Shown here: positions 18,438 to 27,166 of the stretch, piece by piece | Layout: every line of letters begins with the position of its first letter | Numbering within the stretch: the stretch's first letter is position 1 | Source of the DNA: Polyangiaceae bacterium | Lineage (GTDB): Bacteria; Myxococcota_A; Polyangia; Polyangiales; Polyangiaceae | Assembly (NCBI GenBank): GCA_022842465.1 | Contig: JALHPN010000007.1 | Location: forward strand, 1-64,000 | Direction of reading: 5' to 3' | DNA: 64,000 bases | Position numbers and translations under genes: made by a program | Notes under the pieces: generated by a model | Databases searched by the model: none | Told to the model about the DNA's origin: nothing | Seen by the model: the letters and a program-made list of their open reading frames with translations, nothing else

Positions 18438-20512
18438 GATGCGGGCGGGAGCGAGGGCGGACGCGACGGACGGGACGGGACCTCCGAGATGCGTCCCTCC
18501 GGCACGCGGGCGAGCGCGCGCGCGCGCGGGACGAGCGCGTGCGGATCGAGCGCGAGTCGGATCGATCCGTCACCGCGGACGACCGCGCCGGCGAACGGGC
18601 CCAGGCCCCAGAGGAGCGGCGAGAGCGCGCGGACGAGGACCTCCTCGGTGCGGAGCACCTCGTCGACGCCGACGGTGATGCGGTCGTCCCCGAGATCGAT
18701 CTCGACGGCGTATGCGGCGCGCGGCATCGACCGCGGCTCGAGGCACGCGGCCAGGTGCGGGATGCGATCGGCCTCGGGCCCCTCGTTCACGCTCACGCGG
18801 ACCGCGTTCGCGACCGGGATCGCGTGCTCGAGACCGCCGGCCTTCACCCAGAGGACTTTGCCGAGGCCCGTCTCGATCGGCACCTCCACGCGCGCCTCGA
18901 AGCCTTCGCCGCGCTTGCTCGAGAGGCGGATCGTCCCGCCGAGCTTCTGGACCGCGGCGAGGGCGATGTCGAGGCCGATGCCGCGTCCGGCGAGGAGGTC
19001 CGGGCTCTGCGCGCGGGTGGAGAAGCCCGGGAGGAAGAGGAGCTCGAGGAGCGTCTGGTCGTCGGCGGCGTCGGCGAGCACGTCGGTGACGACGCCGGCC
19101 TCGACCGCGCCGGAGCGCACCTTCACGACGTCGACCCCTGCCCCGTCGTCGGCGACGGTGACGACGAGCCTCCCGCCGCGACGGCTCGCTCCGATCGAGA
19201 GCGTCGCCGCGCGGCTCTTGCCGAGGGCTTCGCGCTCCTCCGGCGACTCGATGCCGTGCGCGACCGCATTACGTGCAAGCTGCAAACATGGCTCCACGAT
19301 CTGCTCGGCGAGCCGTCGATCGATCATCTCGTCGGCGCCGGTGATCCGGATGACGACCTCGCACCCTTTGCGGCGCGCCTCCGCGAGCGCGGCGCCGGAG
19401 ATGCGACCGAACATGCCCCGCACGGGCGTCTGGCGCATCGCGGAGAGGAGACGCTTCACGGCGGAGGTGTCGTCGCGGAGCGCCGTGTCCGTGTCGCGCA
19501 TCTGCTCCGCCACGCGGTCGAGCTCGTCGCCGAAGCCAGCGAGGACCTGCGCGGCGCGCTCGACCCGACGGATCGCGGCAGCGGGAGCGCCCCAGGGACG
19601 CGGCGGGCCGATGAGGCGAAGCGCCTCGGCGAGCTCGGTGCGGAGCTTCCTGAGCTCGCGAGCCTGGCTCGTCGCGCGCTCGAAGCGCGCCGACACGCGC
19701 TCCCGTGACGCGGCGATCCCCCCGACGTGATCGAGGAGCCGATCGACCGACTGCGCCGAGACGCGGATCGTCGCATCGGTCGTCTCCGTGCCGCGCTCCT
19801 CGTCCGCCCAGGTGGGTGGCCGTGGCGGCCGCAGCGAGGTGCGCGCGCGCGGCAAGAGCCCTCGCAGCGTGGCAAGGGCCGCCTCGGGGTCCTCGAGGAG
19901 GCCGCCCAGCACGGCGCGGTACCGGGCGACTTCCTGGAGGACCTGGACGGCGCGCTCGCGTGACGCGCCGCCGCCGCGAATGCGCTCCTCGAGGCCGTGG
20001 CAGAACCACGCCATCGGCTCGTCGCCCGCGGCGCTCGCCGCGCCCTTCATCGTGTGGACGTGACGATAGACGTCGCCGGCGGCCTCGGGCTCGTCCCTCG
20101 TCCAGCCGAGCGCCTCGTCGATGTGCGCGAGCCGATCGGAGATCTCGGAGACGTACTGCGAGCGGAGCAGGGGATCGATCGGGCGCGGCGAAAGATCGGA
20201 CGGCGGCTCGGGCCACCCGCCCGCGATCGCGGGCTCACCGGCGACGAGGCGCCTCACCGCGGTCGTGATCGTCTCGATCGCCTCGTCCCGCGCGTCGGGC
20301 GCTCCGTCCCGGACGCGCCGCTCGAGGCGCGCCATCGCCGCCGCGAGCTCCGGCTCTCCGGCGAGACCGGCCGAGCCCTTGAGCGCGTGGAGCGCGCGGC
20401 GCATGCCGTCGAGAGACGCGGCGTCGCTCTTGCCCGATCCCTCCTCGAGGGCGCGCCGATGCCGCTCGAGCTCCTGCACGAGCAGCTTGGTGAGCTCGGG
20501 ATCGCGCGACAC
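18434..20512 (-). CDS. CheA-like histidine kinase with two HPt domains
   Basis: A 692-residue cytoplasmic kinase. Two phosphotransfer domains come first: LHALKGSAG with His42 and VHTMKGAAS with His153. A dimerisation/helical region runs from about 240 to 370. The ATPase has an N box NAVAHGIESPEER, G1 DDGAGVD and G2 GRGIGLDI. A CheW-like domain closes the protein (about 540-680), coupling it to receptor arrays. There is no receiver domain. It lies between the soluble receptor gene and rimI, and shares its operon with CheW and a receiver protein. The output is likely the receiver/DUF4388 protein or a CheY encoded elsewhere. Confidence 0.88.
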   Translation of the reverse strand: MSRDPELTKLLVQELERHRRALEEGSGKSDAASLDGMRRALHALKGSAGLAGEPELAAAMARLERRVRDGAPDARDEAIETITTAVRRLVAGEPAIAGGWPEPPSDLSPRPIDPLLRSQYVSEISDRLAHIDEALGWTRDEPEAAGDVYRHVHTMKGAASAAGDEPMAWFCHGLEERIRGGGASRERAVQVLQEVARYRAVLGGLLEDPEAALATLRGLLPRARTSLRPPRPPTWADEERGTETTDATIRVSAQSVDRLLDHVGGIAASRERVSARFERATSQARELRKLRTELAEALRLIGPPRPWGAPAAAIRRVERAAQVLAGFGDELDRVAEQMRDTDTALRDDTSAVKRLLSAMRQTPVRGMFGRISGAALAEARRKGCEVVIRITGADEMIDRRLAEQIVEPCLQLARNAVAHGIESPEEREALGKSRAATLSIGASRRGGRLVVTVADDGAGVDVVKVRSGAVEAGVVTDVLADAADDQTLLELLFLPGFSTRAQSPDLLAGRGIGLDIALAAVQKLGGTIRLSSKRGEGFEARVEVPIETGLGKVLWVKAGGLEHAIPVANAVRVSVNEGPEADRIPHLAACLEPRSMPRAAYAVEIDLGDDRITVGVDEVLRTEEVLVRALSPLLWGLGPFAGAVVRGDGSIRLALDPHALVPRARALARVPEGRISEVPSRPSRPPSLPPAS

Positions 20513-20521
20513 CGCCCCTCC

Positions 20522-21286
20522 TCAGCCGCCGTCGTCGCCTTCGAGGAGACGCTCGAGAGGCTCGAGCACGGGACGGAGCGCCGTCGCGAGGACGGCGTGC
20601 GGCACCTTCCCCGTGGTGCGGGCGAGCGCCTCGACGAGCGCACGCGCGTGCTCGGAGGCCTCCGCGATCGCGCGCGCGATCTCGGGGTCGCTCCCCATCG
20701 TCTTCTCGAGCTTCTCGCGGATGGCCGCGAGCGCGCGCTCGGCGTCGGCCGCCGAGGCCGAGGCGCGAGAGGCCTCCTGCGCGACCTCGGACGCCGCGTC
20801 GCGCGCGCGGTCGAGGCTGGTGTTGACCTGCGTGAGCTCCGCGCCGATCTCGCTCAGCGCGGCGCCGAGCTCGCGCGAAGCCTCGGACCCTCGCGAGGCC
20901 TGCGCGCGCACCTCGTCGGCGACGCGCCCGAGCGCGAGGCCCCCGCCCTCGCCGATCCGGGCTGCCTCGAGGCCGGCGTTCAGCGCGACGAGCTCCAGGC
21001 GACCGAAGGAGTCGACCAGGCGGTTGAAGGTGGCGCCGAGATCGCTCGCGCGCGCGCTCACGGCTCGGGCACGGTCCGCGAGCGCGTCGACCGTGCCGCG
21101 CTGCTTCGCGATGTGCGAGACGATGCGCTGCGCAGCGTCCCCCGTCTCCCGCACGGACGTGCCCGCGCGCTCGTGCGCGGCCCAGAGCGCGCCCTCCTCG
21201 GCCGGCGAGCGCGGGGTGACGCCCGCGGCGCGCGACCCACGACGGAGGAGCCGGAAGAGACGTCGCTTCGAATCGGGCGGGCCCAT
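20522..21286 (-). CDS. Soluble methyl-accepting chemotaxis-like receptor, short and without membrane segment
   Basis: A 254-residue, almost wholly helical protein. The region around LNAGLEAARIGEGGGLALGRVADEVR (residues about 95-125) matches the signalling tip of methyl-accepting chemotaxis proteins, where the common form reads LNAAIEAARAGE. No membrane helix, HAMP domain or ligand-binding domain is present, so it is a cytoplasmic receptor fragment that could contact CheA and CheW. It sits ten bases upstream of cheA and 14 bases after cheW. The signal it senses may come from a partner or from its N-terminal Arg-rich tail. Confidence 0.78.
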   Translation of the reverse strand: MGPPDSKRRLFRLLRRGSRAAGVTPRSPAEEGALWAAHERAGTSVRETGDAAQRIVSHIAKQRGTVDALADRARAVSARASDLGATFNRLVDSFGRLELVALNAGLEAARIGEGGGLALGRVADEVRAQASRGSEASRELGAALSEIGAELTQVNTSLDRARDAASEVAQEASRASASAADAERALAAIREKLEKTMGSDPEIARAIAEASEHARALVEALARTTGKVPHAVLATALRPVLEPLERLLEGDDGG

Positions 21287-21300
21287 CGGATCGCCCGAGG

Positions 21301-21699
21301 CTACCTCAGCGCGGGCGGCGTCGCGAACCGTTCCCCGCAGACCTTCGCGACCAGCATGCTCACGTCGAAGAGGCGCGCGGTGCGTCCCTCGTGCAGGACG
21401 GATTCGCCGTGGACCGACTCGTCGGCTGCCGTCGGGAAACGGCCGGTCGCCTCGATCAGGAGGCCGACGAGGCCGACCTTCTCCCCGAGGTAGCTGCAGA
21501 CGAGCATGCAGCCGCGGCCCCCGCCCACGGCGACGACCGGAATCGCCTCCCCGGCGTGCACCGCGACGCCGAAGAGCTCGCCCGGGGCCCCGGGGACGCG
21601 CGCGACCTCGGGCACGGGCACGACCTCGGACGCGACGCTGGCGGGGAGGAACCAGAGGTCCTCGCCCGTCGTCCGGAACACGACACCGCCGGTCGTCAT
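21301..21699 (-). CDS. CheW-like coupling protein
   Basis: A protein of about 132 residues made of a single CheW-type beta domain. Recognisable points are the strand FRTTGEDLWFLPA at the start, VPGAPGELFGVAVHAGEAIPV in the middle, and a final helix-rich tail LFDVSMLVAKVCGERF. It would bridge the receptor and the CheA-like kinase encoded in the same operon. Start uncertainty: ATG at 21699 or the adjacent GTG at 21702. It begins just after the stop of the receiver/DUF4388 gene (21707-21709). Confidence 0.78.
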   Translation of the reverse strand: MTTGGVVFRTTGEDLWFLPASVASEVVPVPEVARVPGAPGELFGVAVHAGEAIPVVAVGGGRGCMLVCSYLGEKVGLVGLLIEATGRFPTAADESVHGESVLHEGRTARLFDVSMLVAKVCGERFATPPALR

Positions 21700-21706
21700 C
21701 ACGCGA

Positions 21707-23362
21707 TCACGCCGCGCGGCGCCGGAGCACGCGCGCCTCGAGGAACTGCACGAGGATGCGGCAGGCGTCGAAGCTCGACATGTGGCTGTCCGCCACGATC
21801 TTCCGGACGCTGCGCTCGCCGTCCACGAGATCCAGGATCGTCCTCTCGCGGGCGGGGAGCGCCGTCGGATCGAGCGTCGCGAGGACCGCGTCGTCCTTGA
21901 CGATCACCTCGTCGAAGCTCGCGATCGTGCGCTCGAGCACGCGCCACTCGTCGACGCGGCGGAAGCCTTCCATCACGACGGAGGCGACCGGGAGTCCGAG
22001 CCGGGCGCTGTCGGCGAGCGCGCTCGGAGGCGACGTCCAGAGCTCGAAGCGCCCCTTGGGCCAGCGGAGGACGTCGTAGAGCAGCTCGCTCGACTGCCGA
22101 GCGAGCGCGGCGTCGAGCTCGGCCTGCGTGATCTTCCCGGCCTCGCGCAGCATCGTCCCGAGCGGACGCGCGCGCGGGAGCGTCGGGACGTCCGAGGATA
22201 GGTTCGACGGGAGCGGCGGCGCGGCGAGCGTGCGATCGGAGGAGGGCGGGCGCGACGCCTCGTACGCGGCGGCGAGCTGGCTCACGTCGGCGATGATCGT
22301 GGGCGACGACGCGTCGTCGGGGAGGTTGTCGCTCGGGAGGGTCGGCCTCGCGCCCGGGTCGAGGCGCACCGTGTCCGGTCCCTTCGACTCGATCCGGATG
22401 CTCACGCGAGACGGCGGCTGCGGTTCGTCCTTCTGGAGGAGGCCGTCGATCTCCTCGGGGGTGAGGATGCCCTCCTCGACGAAGTAGCGGCCGAGCCGGA
22501 ACTCGTCGCTCGCGCCCGTCGACTGGACGAGGTCGATGAGCCCCTTCCGGAACGTGGTCGACACCTCGAGCCCGGCGTGGGTGCACACGAGGACGCCCGT
22601 CTGGTTCTCGACCGCGAGGAGCTGGAGGACGGCGCCGACGGGGATGGTCGCGAGGTCCCCCGTGAGGACGGGGGCGTGCTCGCCGTCCCGCGCGAGCTCG
22701 CGGAGCACCTCCGTCATCTCGACGAGGGCCTCGCCCGAGAGCCGCTCCACGAGCGCACCGACGAGGTCTCTGCCCTTCGCGCCCGGGCGCTTCGTCGTGA
22801 CCTCGGCGGCGATCTCGGCGAGGCGCGTCGCGATGACCTGCGCGATTTGCGTGCGCTTCGTCTCGACCTCGGCGGACGGCGGACGGAAATCCATGCCTCG
22901 CTGGGAGGGCTTCACGAGCTCGAGGGCCTCGGCTTCCTCTTCCGGATCGAGCTCGGGTAGGCGCGCGGAGCTGACGAACCCCGTCGAGATGCGGCGGAGG
23001 GCGTTCTCCACGACGGCGACGAGGGCCTGGGCGTCGAAGGGCTTCGTGATCGCGTCGATCGCCCCCGTCTGCTGGACGAACTGGTCGCGGATGCGATCGC
23101 CCTTCGCGCTCATGAGGACGACGGGGAGGTTCGCGAGCTCGGCGTGGTCCCGCAGCGCGCGGCAGAACTGGAACCCGTTCATCCGCGGCATCACGAAGTC
23201 GACGAGGACGAGGTCGGCCTTGACCTCGCCTCCGAGGAGCGCGTCGAGCGCGTCCTGGCCGTCCGTCGCCTGGGCGGACTCGTAGCCGTGGCGCTCGAGG
23301 ATCATCGAGACCACTCGCCGGATCGTCGGGCTGTCGTCCACGACGAGGATGCGGGTCGCCAT
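21707..23362 (-). CDS. Receiver-domain protein with DUF4388/PATAN-like region
   Basis: A 551-residue protein, first gene of the chemosensory operon. Residues 1-125 are a CheY-type receiver with phospho-acceptor Asp55 (LVLVDFVMP) and a conserved Lys in ITKPF. A helical linker follows. At about 230-330 there is a DUF4388-like domain with LTGDLATIPVGAVLQLLA and a beta-rich stretch ending in RKGLIDLVQS. A second copy-like module occurs near the C-terminus (GTMLREAGKITQAELDAAL onward). DUF4388 is frequent in myxobacterial signalling proteins and is thought to mediate protein contacts. It is a probable phosphorylation target of the CheA-like kinase. The divergent amidohydrolase gene starts 60 bases away. 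Confidence 0.82.
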   Translation of the reverse strand: MATRILVVDDSPTIRRVVSMILERHGYESAQATDGQDALDALLGGEVKADLVLVDFVMPRMNGFQFCRALRDHAELANLPVVLMSAKGDRIRDQFVQQTGAIDAITKPFDAQALVAVVENALRRISTGFVSSARLPELDPEEEAEALELVKPSQRGMDFRPPSAEVETKRTQIAQVIATRLAEIAAEVTTKRPGAKGRDLVGALVERLSGEALVEMTEVLRELARDGEHAPVLTGDLATIPVGAVLQLLAVENQTGVLVCTHAGLEVSTTFRKGLIDLVQSTGASDEFRLGRYFVEEGILTPEEIDGLLQKDEPQPPSRVSIRIESKGPDTVRLDPGARPTLPSDNLPDDASSPTIIADVSQLAAAYEASRPPSSDRTLAAPPLPSNLSSDVPTLPRARPLGTMLREAGKITQAELDAALARQSSELLYDVLRWPKGRFELWTSPPSALADSARLGLPVASVVMEGFRRVDEWRVLERTIASFDEVIVKDDAVLATLDPTALPARERTILDLVDGERSVRKIVADSHMSSFDACRILVQFLEARVLRRRAA

Positions 23363-23422
23363 CAGCCCGCGGACGTTACCACCGCGACAGGCCCCTCGGA
23401 AACGTCGTAGAGTCGGGGGGCC

Positions 23423-24778
23423 TTGAGGACACTCATCCGAGGAGGCACCGTCGTCACCTGCGACCCTTCGGGCGCCACCTTCGAGGGGGATGTCCTCGTC
23501 GAAGACGGCCGGATCGTCGCCGTAGGCCCCGTGGCGGCCGTGCTCGAGAAGGCCCCCGCGGCCCGCCTGCCCGGCCTCACCCGGGTCATCGACGCGCGCG
23601 GCTGCGCCGTGGTGCCGGGGCTCGTCCAGGCTCACGTCCACCTCTGCCAGGTGCTCTTCCGGGGGATGGCGGACGATCTGCCGCTCCTCGACTGGCTCCG
23701 CGAGCGGATCTGGCCGCTCGAGGCCGCTCACGACGAGCGCTCCCTCGCCGCGAGCGCGGAGCTCGGTCTCCTCGAGATGATGCTCGCGGGGACGACGACG
23801 ATCCTCGACATGGGCACCGTCCACCACTACGGCGCCGTGTTCGACGCGTGCGCGCGGGCGGGGATCCGCGTCTTCGGCGGCAAGACGATGATGGACGCGG
23901 GCGACGGCGTCCCGCGAGGCCTCCGCGAGTCGACCCGCGGCAGCCTGAAGGAGAGCGACGCGCTCCGCGAGACGTGGAGCGGGAAGGCCGGCGGACGCCT
24001 CCGCTACGCGTACGCGCCGCGCTTCATCCTCTCGTGCACCGAGGCCTTGTTCCGAGGGACGGTCGAGCGCTCGAAGAGCTCGGGGGCGCTCCTCCACTCG
24101 CACGTGGCCGAGCACCCCGACGAGCGCGCGGCGGTGAAGAAGGCGCTCGGCGACGACGACGTCGCCGTGCTGCGGAAGTACGGCTTCGCGGGGCCGAAGA
24201 CGCTCCTCGCGCACGGCGTCCAGCTCCGGGACGACGAGGCGAAGGCGGTCGCGCGCGACGGGACGCGGATCGTCCACTGCCCGAGCGCGAACCTGAAGCT
24301 CGGCTCGGGCATCGCGCGCGTCGCGGACCTCGACGCGAAGGGCGTCCAGCTCGCGCTCGGCGCGGACGGCGCGCCCTGCAACAACAACCTCGATCCCTGG
24401 ATCGAGCTCCGCCATGCGGCCCTCCTCGCCAAGGCGCGCACGAGCACGACGGCGCTCCCTGCCGCCCGCGCCTTCCGCCTCGCCACGATCGACGGCGCGC
24501 GCGCCCTCGGGATCGACGATCAGGTCGGATCGCTCGAGGTCGGCAAGCGCGGCGACGTCGTCGTCGTCCGCATCGACGGCCCCCACGTCGAGCCGGGCGG
24601 CGACGTGATGTCCCGCCTCGTCTACGCCTGCACTTCGCGCGACGTCGAGCACGTCCTCGTCGACGGCGAGCTCGTGGTCTCGTCCGGCGAGCACCGCCGC
24701 CTCGATCGCGAGACGGTGCTCACGCGCGCGCGGAAGCAGGCCCGCGCGCTCTCGGCGCGCGCGGGCCTCAGGGGCTAG
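23423..24778 (+). CDS. Amidohydrolase of the MTA/SAH deaminase (TrzA/AtzB-like) family
   Basis: A 451-residue metal-dependent hydrolase. The metal ligands are visible as HVHL near residue 72, HSHVAEHPDE near 225, LLAHGV near 262 and LGADGAPCNN near 312. The RGMADDLPLLDWL block and the size fit the group that deaminates 5'-methylthioadenosine or S-adenosylhomocysteine; chlorohydrolases and cytosine deaminases are relatives. Start is a TTG at 23423 with a G-rich Shine-Dalgarno just upstream. It is divergent from the chemosensory operon. Exact substrate cannot be fixed from sequence. Confidence 0.8.
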   Translation: MRTLIRGGTVVTCDPSGATFEGDVLVEDGRIVAVGPVAAVLEKAPAARLPGLTRVIDARGCAVVPGLVQAHVHLCQVLFRGMADDLPLLDWLRERIWPLEAAHDERSLAASAELGLLEMMLAGTTTILDMGTVHHYGAVFDACARAGIRVFGGKTMMDAGDGVPRGLRESTRGSLKESDALRETWSGKAGGRLRYAYAPRFILSCTEALFRGTVERSKSSGALLHSHVAEHPDERAAVKKALGDDDVAVLRKYGFAGPKTLLAHGVQLRDDEAKAVARDGTRIVHCPSANLKLGSGIARVADLDAKGVQLALGADGAPCNNNLDPWIELRHAALLAKARTSTTALPAARAFRLATIDGARALGIDDQVGSLEVGKRGDVVVVRIDGPHVEPGGDVMSRLVYACTSRDVEHVLVDGELVVSSGEHRRLDRETVLTRARKQARALSARAGLRG

Positions 24779-24933
24779 GCGGGATCGACGCAGACCGTGC
24801 CCCCGCCGGCAGGTGTCGCCTGCCGTGTCCACCTGTCCTGCGGCGGGGACGGGCGCGGAGCGCCGCCGCGACGACGAATCGCTGGATCCCCGCAGGAAAC
24901 GTCGGCGGCACGGACGCTGCACTCGTCCATCGC

Positions 24934-25413
24934 ATGCCGACGTCGCCTGCCGTCTCGCCCTCGCCGCTCCCCCGTCCTCGCGCCGCGCGTTCGCCGAGCG
25001 CGCGTCGCTCGCCGGGCGCGCTCCTCGTCGTGCTCCTCGCCGCCATCGCCCTCGGAGTCGCCGGCTGCGCCGCCGAGGCGGAGCCCGGCGATCTGCCGAT
25101 CGCCTCCGAGAACGCCTTGGCCGCGCCCGACGACGACGACGGCGAGACGACCGGCCGGGCGCAGAGCGCGTCGTCGTCGGTGACGCTCGATCGATCCGGC
25201 AGTCTGAGCTTCTACTGGAGCAGCGCGCGGGGATCCCCCGATCGGGAAGCCAAGCGCCGCGCGAGAGACCAGGCGACGGCGACGTGCCAGTGGATCCGCC
25301 AGGGCCTCGCCGGCTTCAAAGTGAAGTCCATCTCGCAGAGCACGTTGAGCTGCTTCATTCCGGGCTGCGCCGATCGTCTCGTGACGGTGAGCTACAAGTA
25401 CGCCTGCCGCTGA
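24934..25413 (+). CDS. Predicted lipoprotein of unknown function
   Basis: A 159-residue protein. A long Arg/Ser-rich N-terminus precedes a hydrophobic segment and lipobox GVAGC (about residue 45), so the true start may lie further in or the n-region is unusually long. The mature part is acidic at first, then about 80 residues with three Cys (TCQWIRQG, LSCFIPGC, YACR) that could form a small disulfide domain. ATG at 24934. No family recognised. Confidence 0.55.
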   Translation: MPTSPAVSPSPLPRPRAARSPSARRSPGALLVVLLAAIALGVAGCAAEAEPGDLPIASENALAAPDDDDGETTGRAQSASSSVTLDRSGSLSFYWSSARGSPDREAKRRARDQATATCQWIRQGLAGFKVKSISQSTLSCFIPGCADRLVTVSYKYACR

Positions 25414-25593
25414 GGAACCCCGACGCCGCCTCCGTCGAAAGCGAAGTCGGCGATCTCGATTCGGCACTCCTCCGTCATCGTGGCGACGCCCTCGTCGCCG
25501 CGGCGCCGTAGCGAGCGGGCGGCCTTCCCTCCGACGCTGGGACGCTCTGGCCGCAGGTGCGCGTGGCCCTTGTTCGTCTCGCCGCTCGGCGCC

Positions 25594-26353
25594 TCAGGGA
25601 TCGCGCGAGCGCGCGGCGCTGACGATGGCCTCGAGCTCACGGACGCGTCTCTCGGCCGACTCCTTCGCGGCGAGCGCCGACTCCTTCGCGGCGCGCTCCG
25701 ACTCCTCGCCCGTGAGCCACAGGCCGGTTCCGTCTGCCCCGGCGGCGACGCGAAGCATCATGCCCTCCTCCGTCGATACCGCGAACGCTTCGAGGAACGG
25801 TGAGAAGAACGGGCCGTCCCCCGCGTGCTCGCGAACGAACTGTCCGTCGCGACGGCGCCAGAGCTGGAGACGGAAGGGGCCGCCCTGGGTCCGCGGGCCG
25901 GCGAGGTGCGGGTCGAAGATCCAAAGCTCCTCCGTCCCGCTCGCGCGTACTTGTCGGGCGCGAGCGCGTAGTCCTTCGACGCGTTCGTCTCGCTCACGAC
26001 TTCGATCGCCAAGCGGGGGGCCGTATGCCCTTCCAGCCACGTCCTCACGCTCGGCAGATCGGCGGCCCCGCTCGCCATCTTCTTCCAGGGGGCGCGGGCG
26101 CGAGCACGCAGACGTCCGGATCGACGCCGACCGACGGCGCGGCCGCGTCCCAGCGGATCGCCAAGTTGCGTGCAACCTGCACACTCTGACGACCGCGGCC
26201 CCACCAGAGCAGGATCGCTTTCAGCAAGGCGACGACTTCGTCGTGCTTCGCGGACTCGGGCATCGTCTCCTCGGAGAGTTCCCAGCCCGGCAGGGTCCGA
26301 GGCACGTCGTAGGTGACCCGCGCTCCGTGAACCATCGGCGAGAAGGGTAGCAT
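25594..26353 (-). pseudogene. Uma2-family (DUF820) nuclease-like gene with two frameshifts
   Basis: Three consecutive frames read as one Uma2-type protein. Frame one (from ATG 26353) gives DVPRTLPGWELSEETMP and continues to DVCVLAPAP. Frame two gives the nuclease core TAPRLAIEVVSETNASKDYA followed by LAPDKYARA, with the E, D and K of the catalytic site. Frame three gives GTEELWIFDP and a Glu/Ala/Lys-rich tail ending at 25594. The breaks fall at a G5 run on the plus strand (26088-26092) and a C3 run (25936-25938). One extra base in each would restore a single reading frame of about 250 residues. It is either a dead gene or an assembly with two homopolymer errors. Uma2 proteins are small PD-(D/E)XK-like proteins of unclear function. 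Confidence 0.8.
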
Positions 26354-26503
26354 CCGACGAAGCCACGAGCACGACGTGGGCCATCAGCTCGCCCGTGGAG
26401 ATTCGAGGACTTTCCGGGTGAGGACGCCGGCCTCGCTCGATTCCGCCTGGCCTGGGCCAAAGCGCCGGGTGGAGGAACGCCACGCGCGCGGAGGTCGTCG
26501 AAG

Positions 26504-27115
26504 CTATCTCCGCATCTCCTTCTCGGCACGTGTCAGTGACGAGAGGAACGCCGACCGGGCGAAGATCCGCTCCGCATATGCCAGGACTGGCGCTCTCGTA
26601 GAGAGATCGATGCGGTAGTGGTCGAGGCGCCAGAGGAGCGGGGCGATCGCGAGGTCGAGCATGGATAGCTCGTCGCCGAGGACGAACGTGTTCCTCGAGA
26701 AGACAGCGCCGAGCGTCGTCAGGCCCTCACGGATCTGCGATCGAGCCGTCTCGCGCGCCTCCGCAGAGGACGTCGCGTCCGACCTCCCCTCGAGCACGCG
26801 AACACCCCCGAACAGCTCCCGCTCGAACCCGAAGAGGAAGTGCCGCGCTCTGGCGCGCGCCGCCGGGTCTTCCGGCATCAGCTTCGGAGGCGGGCAGCGC
26901 TCGTCGAGGTACTCCATGATGATGTGCGACTCGGAGAGGACGAGGTCATCGTCGATGAGAACGGGCACCTCGTTCAAAGGGTTCAAGAGCCCGAGGTCCT
27001 CGGGCGGCTCACGCAGATCGACGTCGTGAAGCTCGAATTCGAGCCCCTTCTCGCTGAGCATGAAGCGGCACCGATGTGACCAGGGGCAGGTCGACGCGGA
27101 GTAGAGCTGGATCAT
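26504..27115 (-). CDS. sspA: Stringent starvation protein A-like (GST fold)
   Basis: A 203-residue protein with a thioredoxin-like N-terminal half (STCPWSHRCRFMLSEKGLEF, NPLNEVPVLIDDDL, SHIIMEYLDERCPPPKLMPE) and a helical C-terminal half ending SLTRAEKEMRR. The whole pattern matches SspA, the RNA-polymerase-associated GST-fold protein, including its characteristic final block. It sits alone on the minus strand with a 51-base gap from the lipoprotein gene that follows on the same strand. SspA modulates transcription on starvation in enterobacteria; that role is assumed here. Confidence 0.82.
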   Translation of the reverse strand: MIQLYSASTCPWSHRCRFMLSEKGLEFELHDVDLREPPEDLGLLNPLNEVPVLIDDDLVLSESHIIMEYLDERCPPPKLMPEDPAARARARHFLFGFERELFGGVRVLEGRSDATSSAEARETARSQIREGLTTLGAVFSRNTFVLGDELSMLDLAIAPLLWRLDHYRIDLSTRAPVLAYAERIFARSAFLSSLTRAEKEMRR

Positions 27116-27166
27116 CTCGCAGGCCGTTCAGAGTTCGTAGCATCGGAGAGGCTAGGGCGCGTGGTC

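Noticed and set aside
25594..26353. Three separate small genes
   Set aside because: The three frames join into a single Uma2-like protein when one base is added at each of two short runs; separately none has a complete domain.
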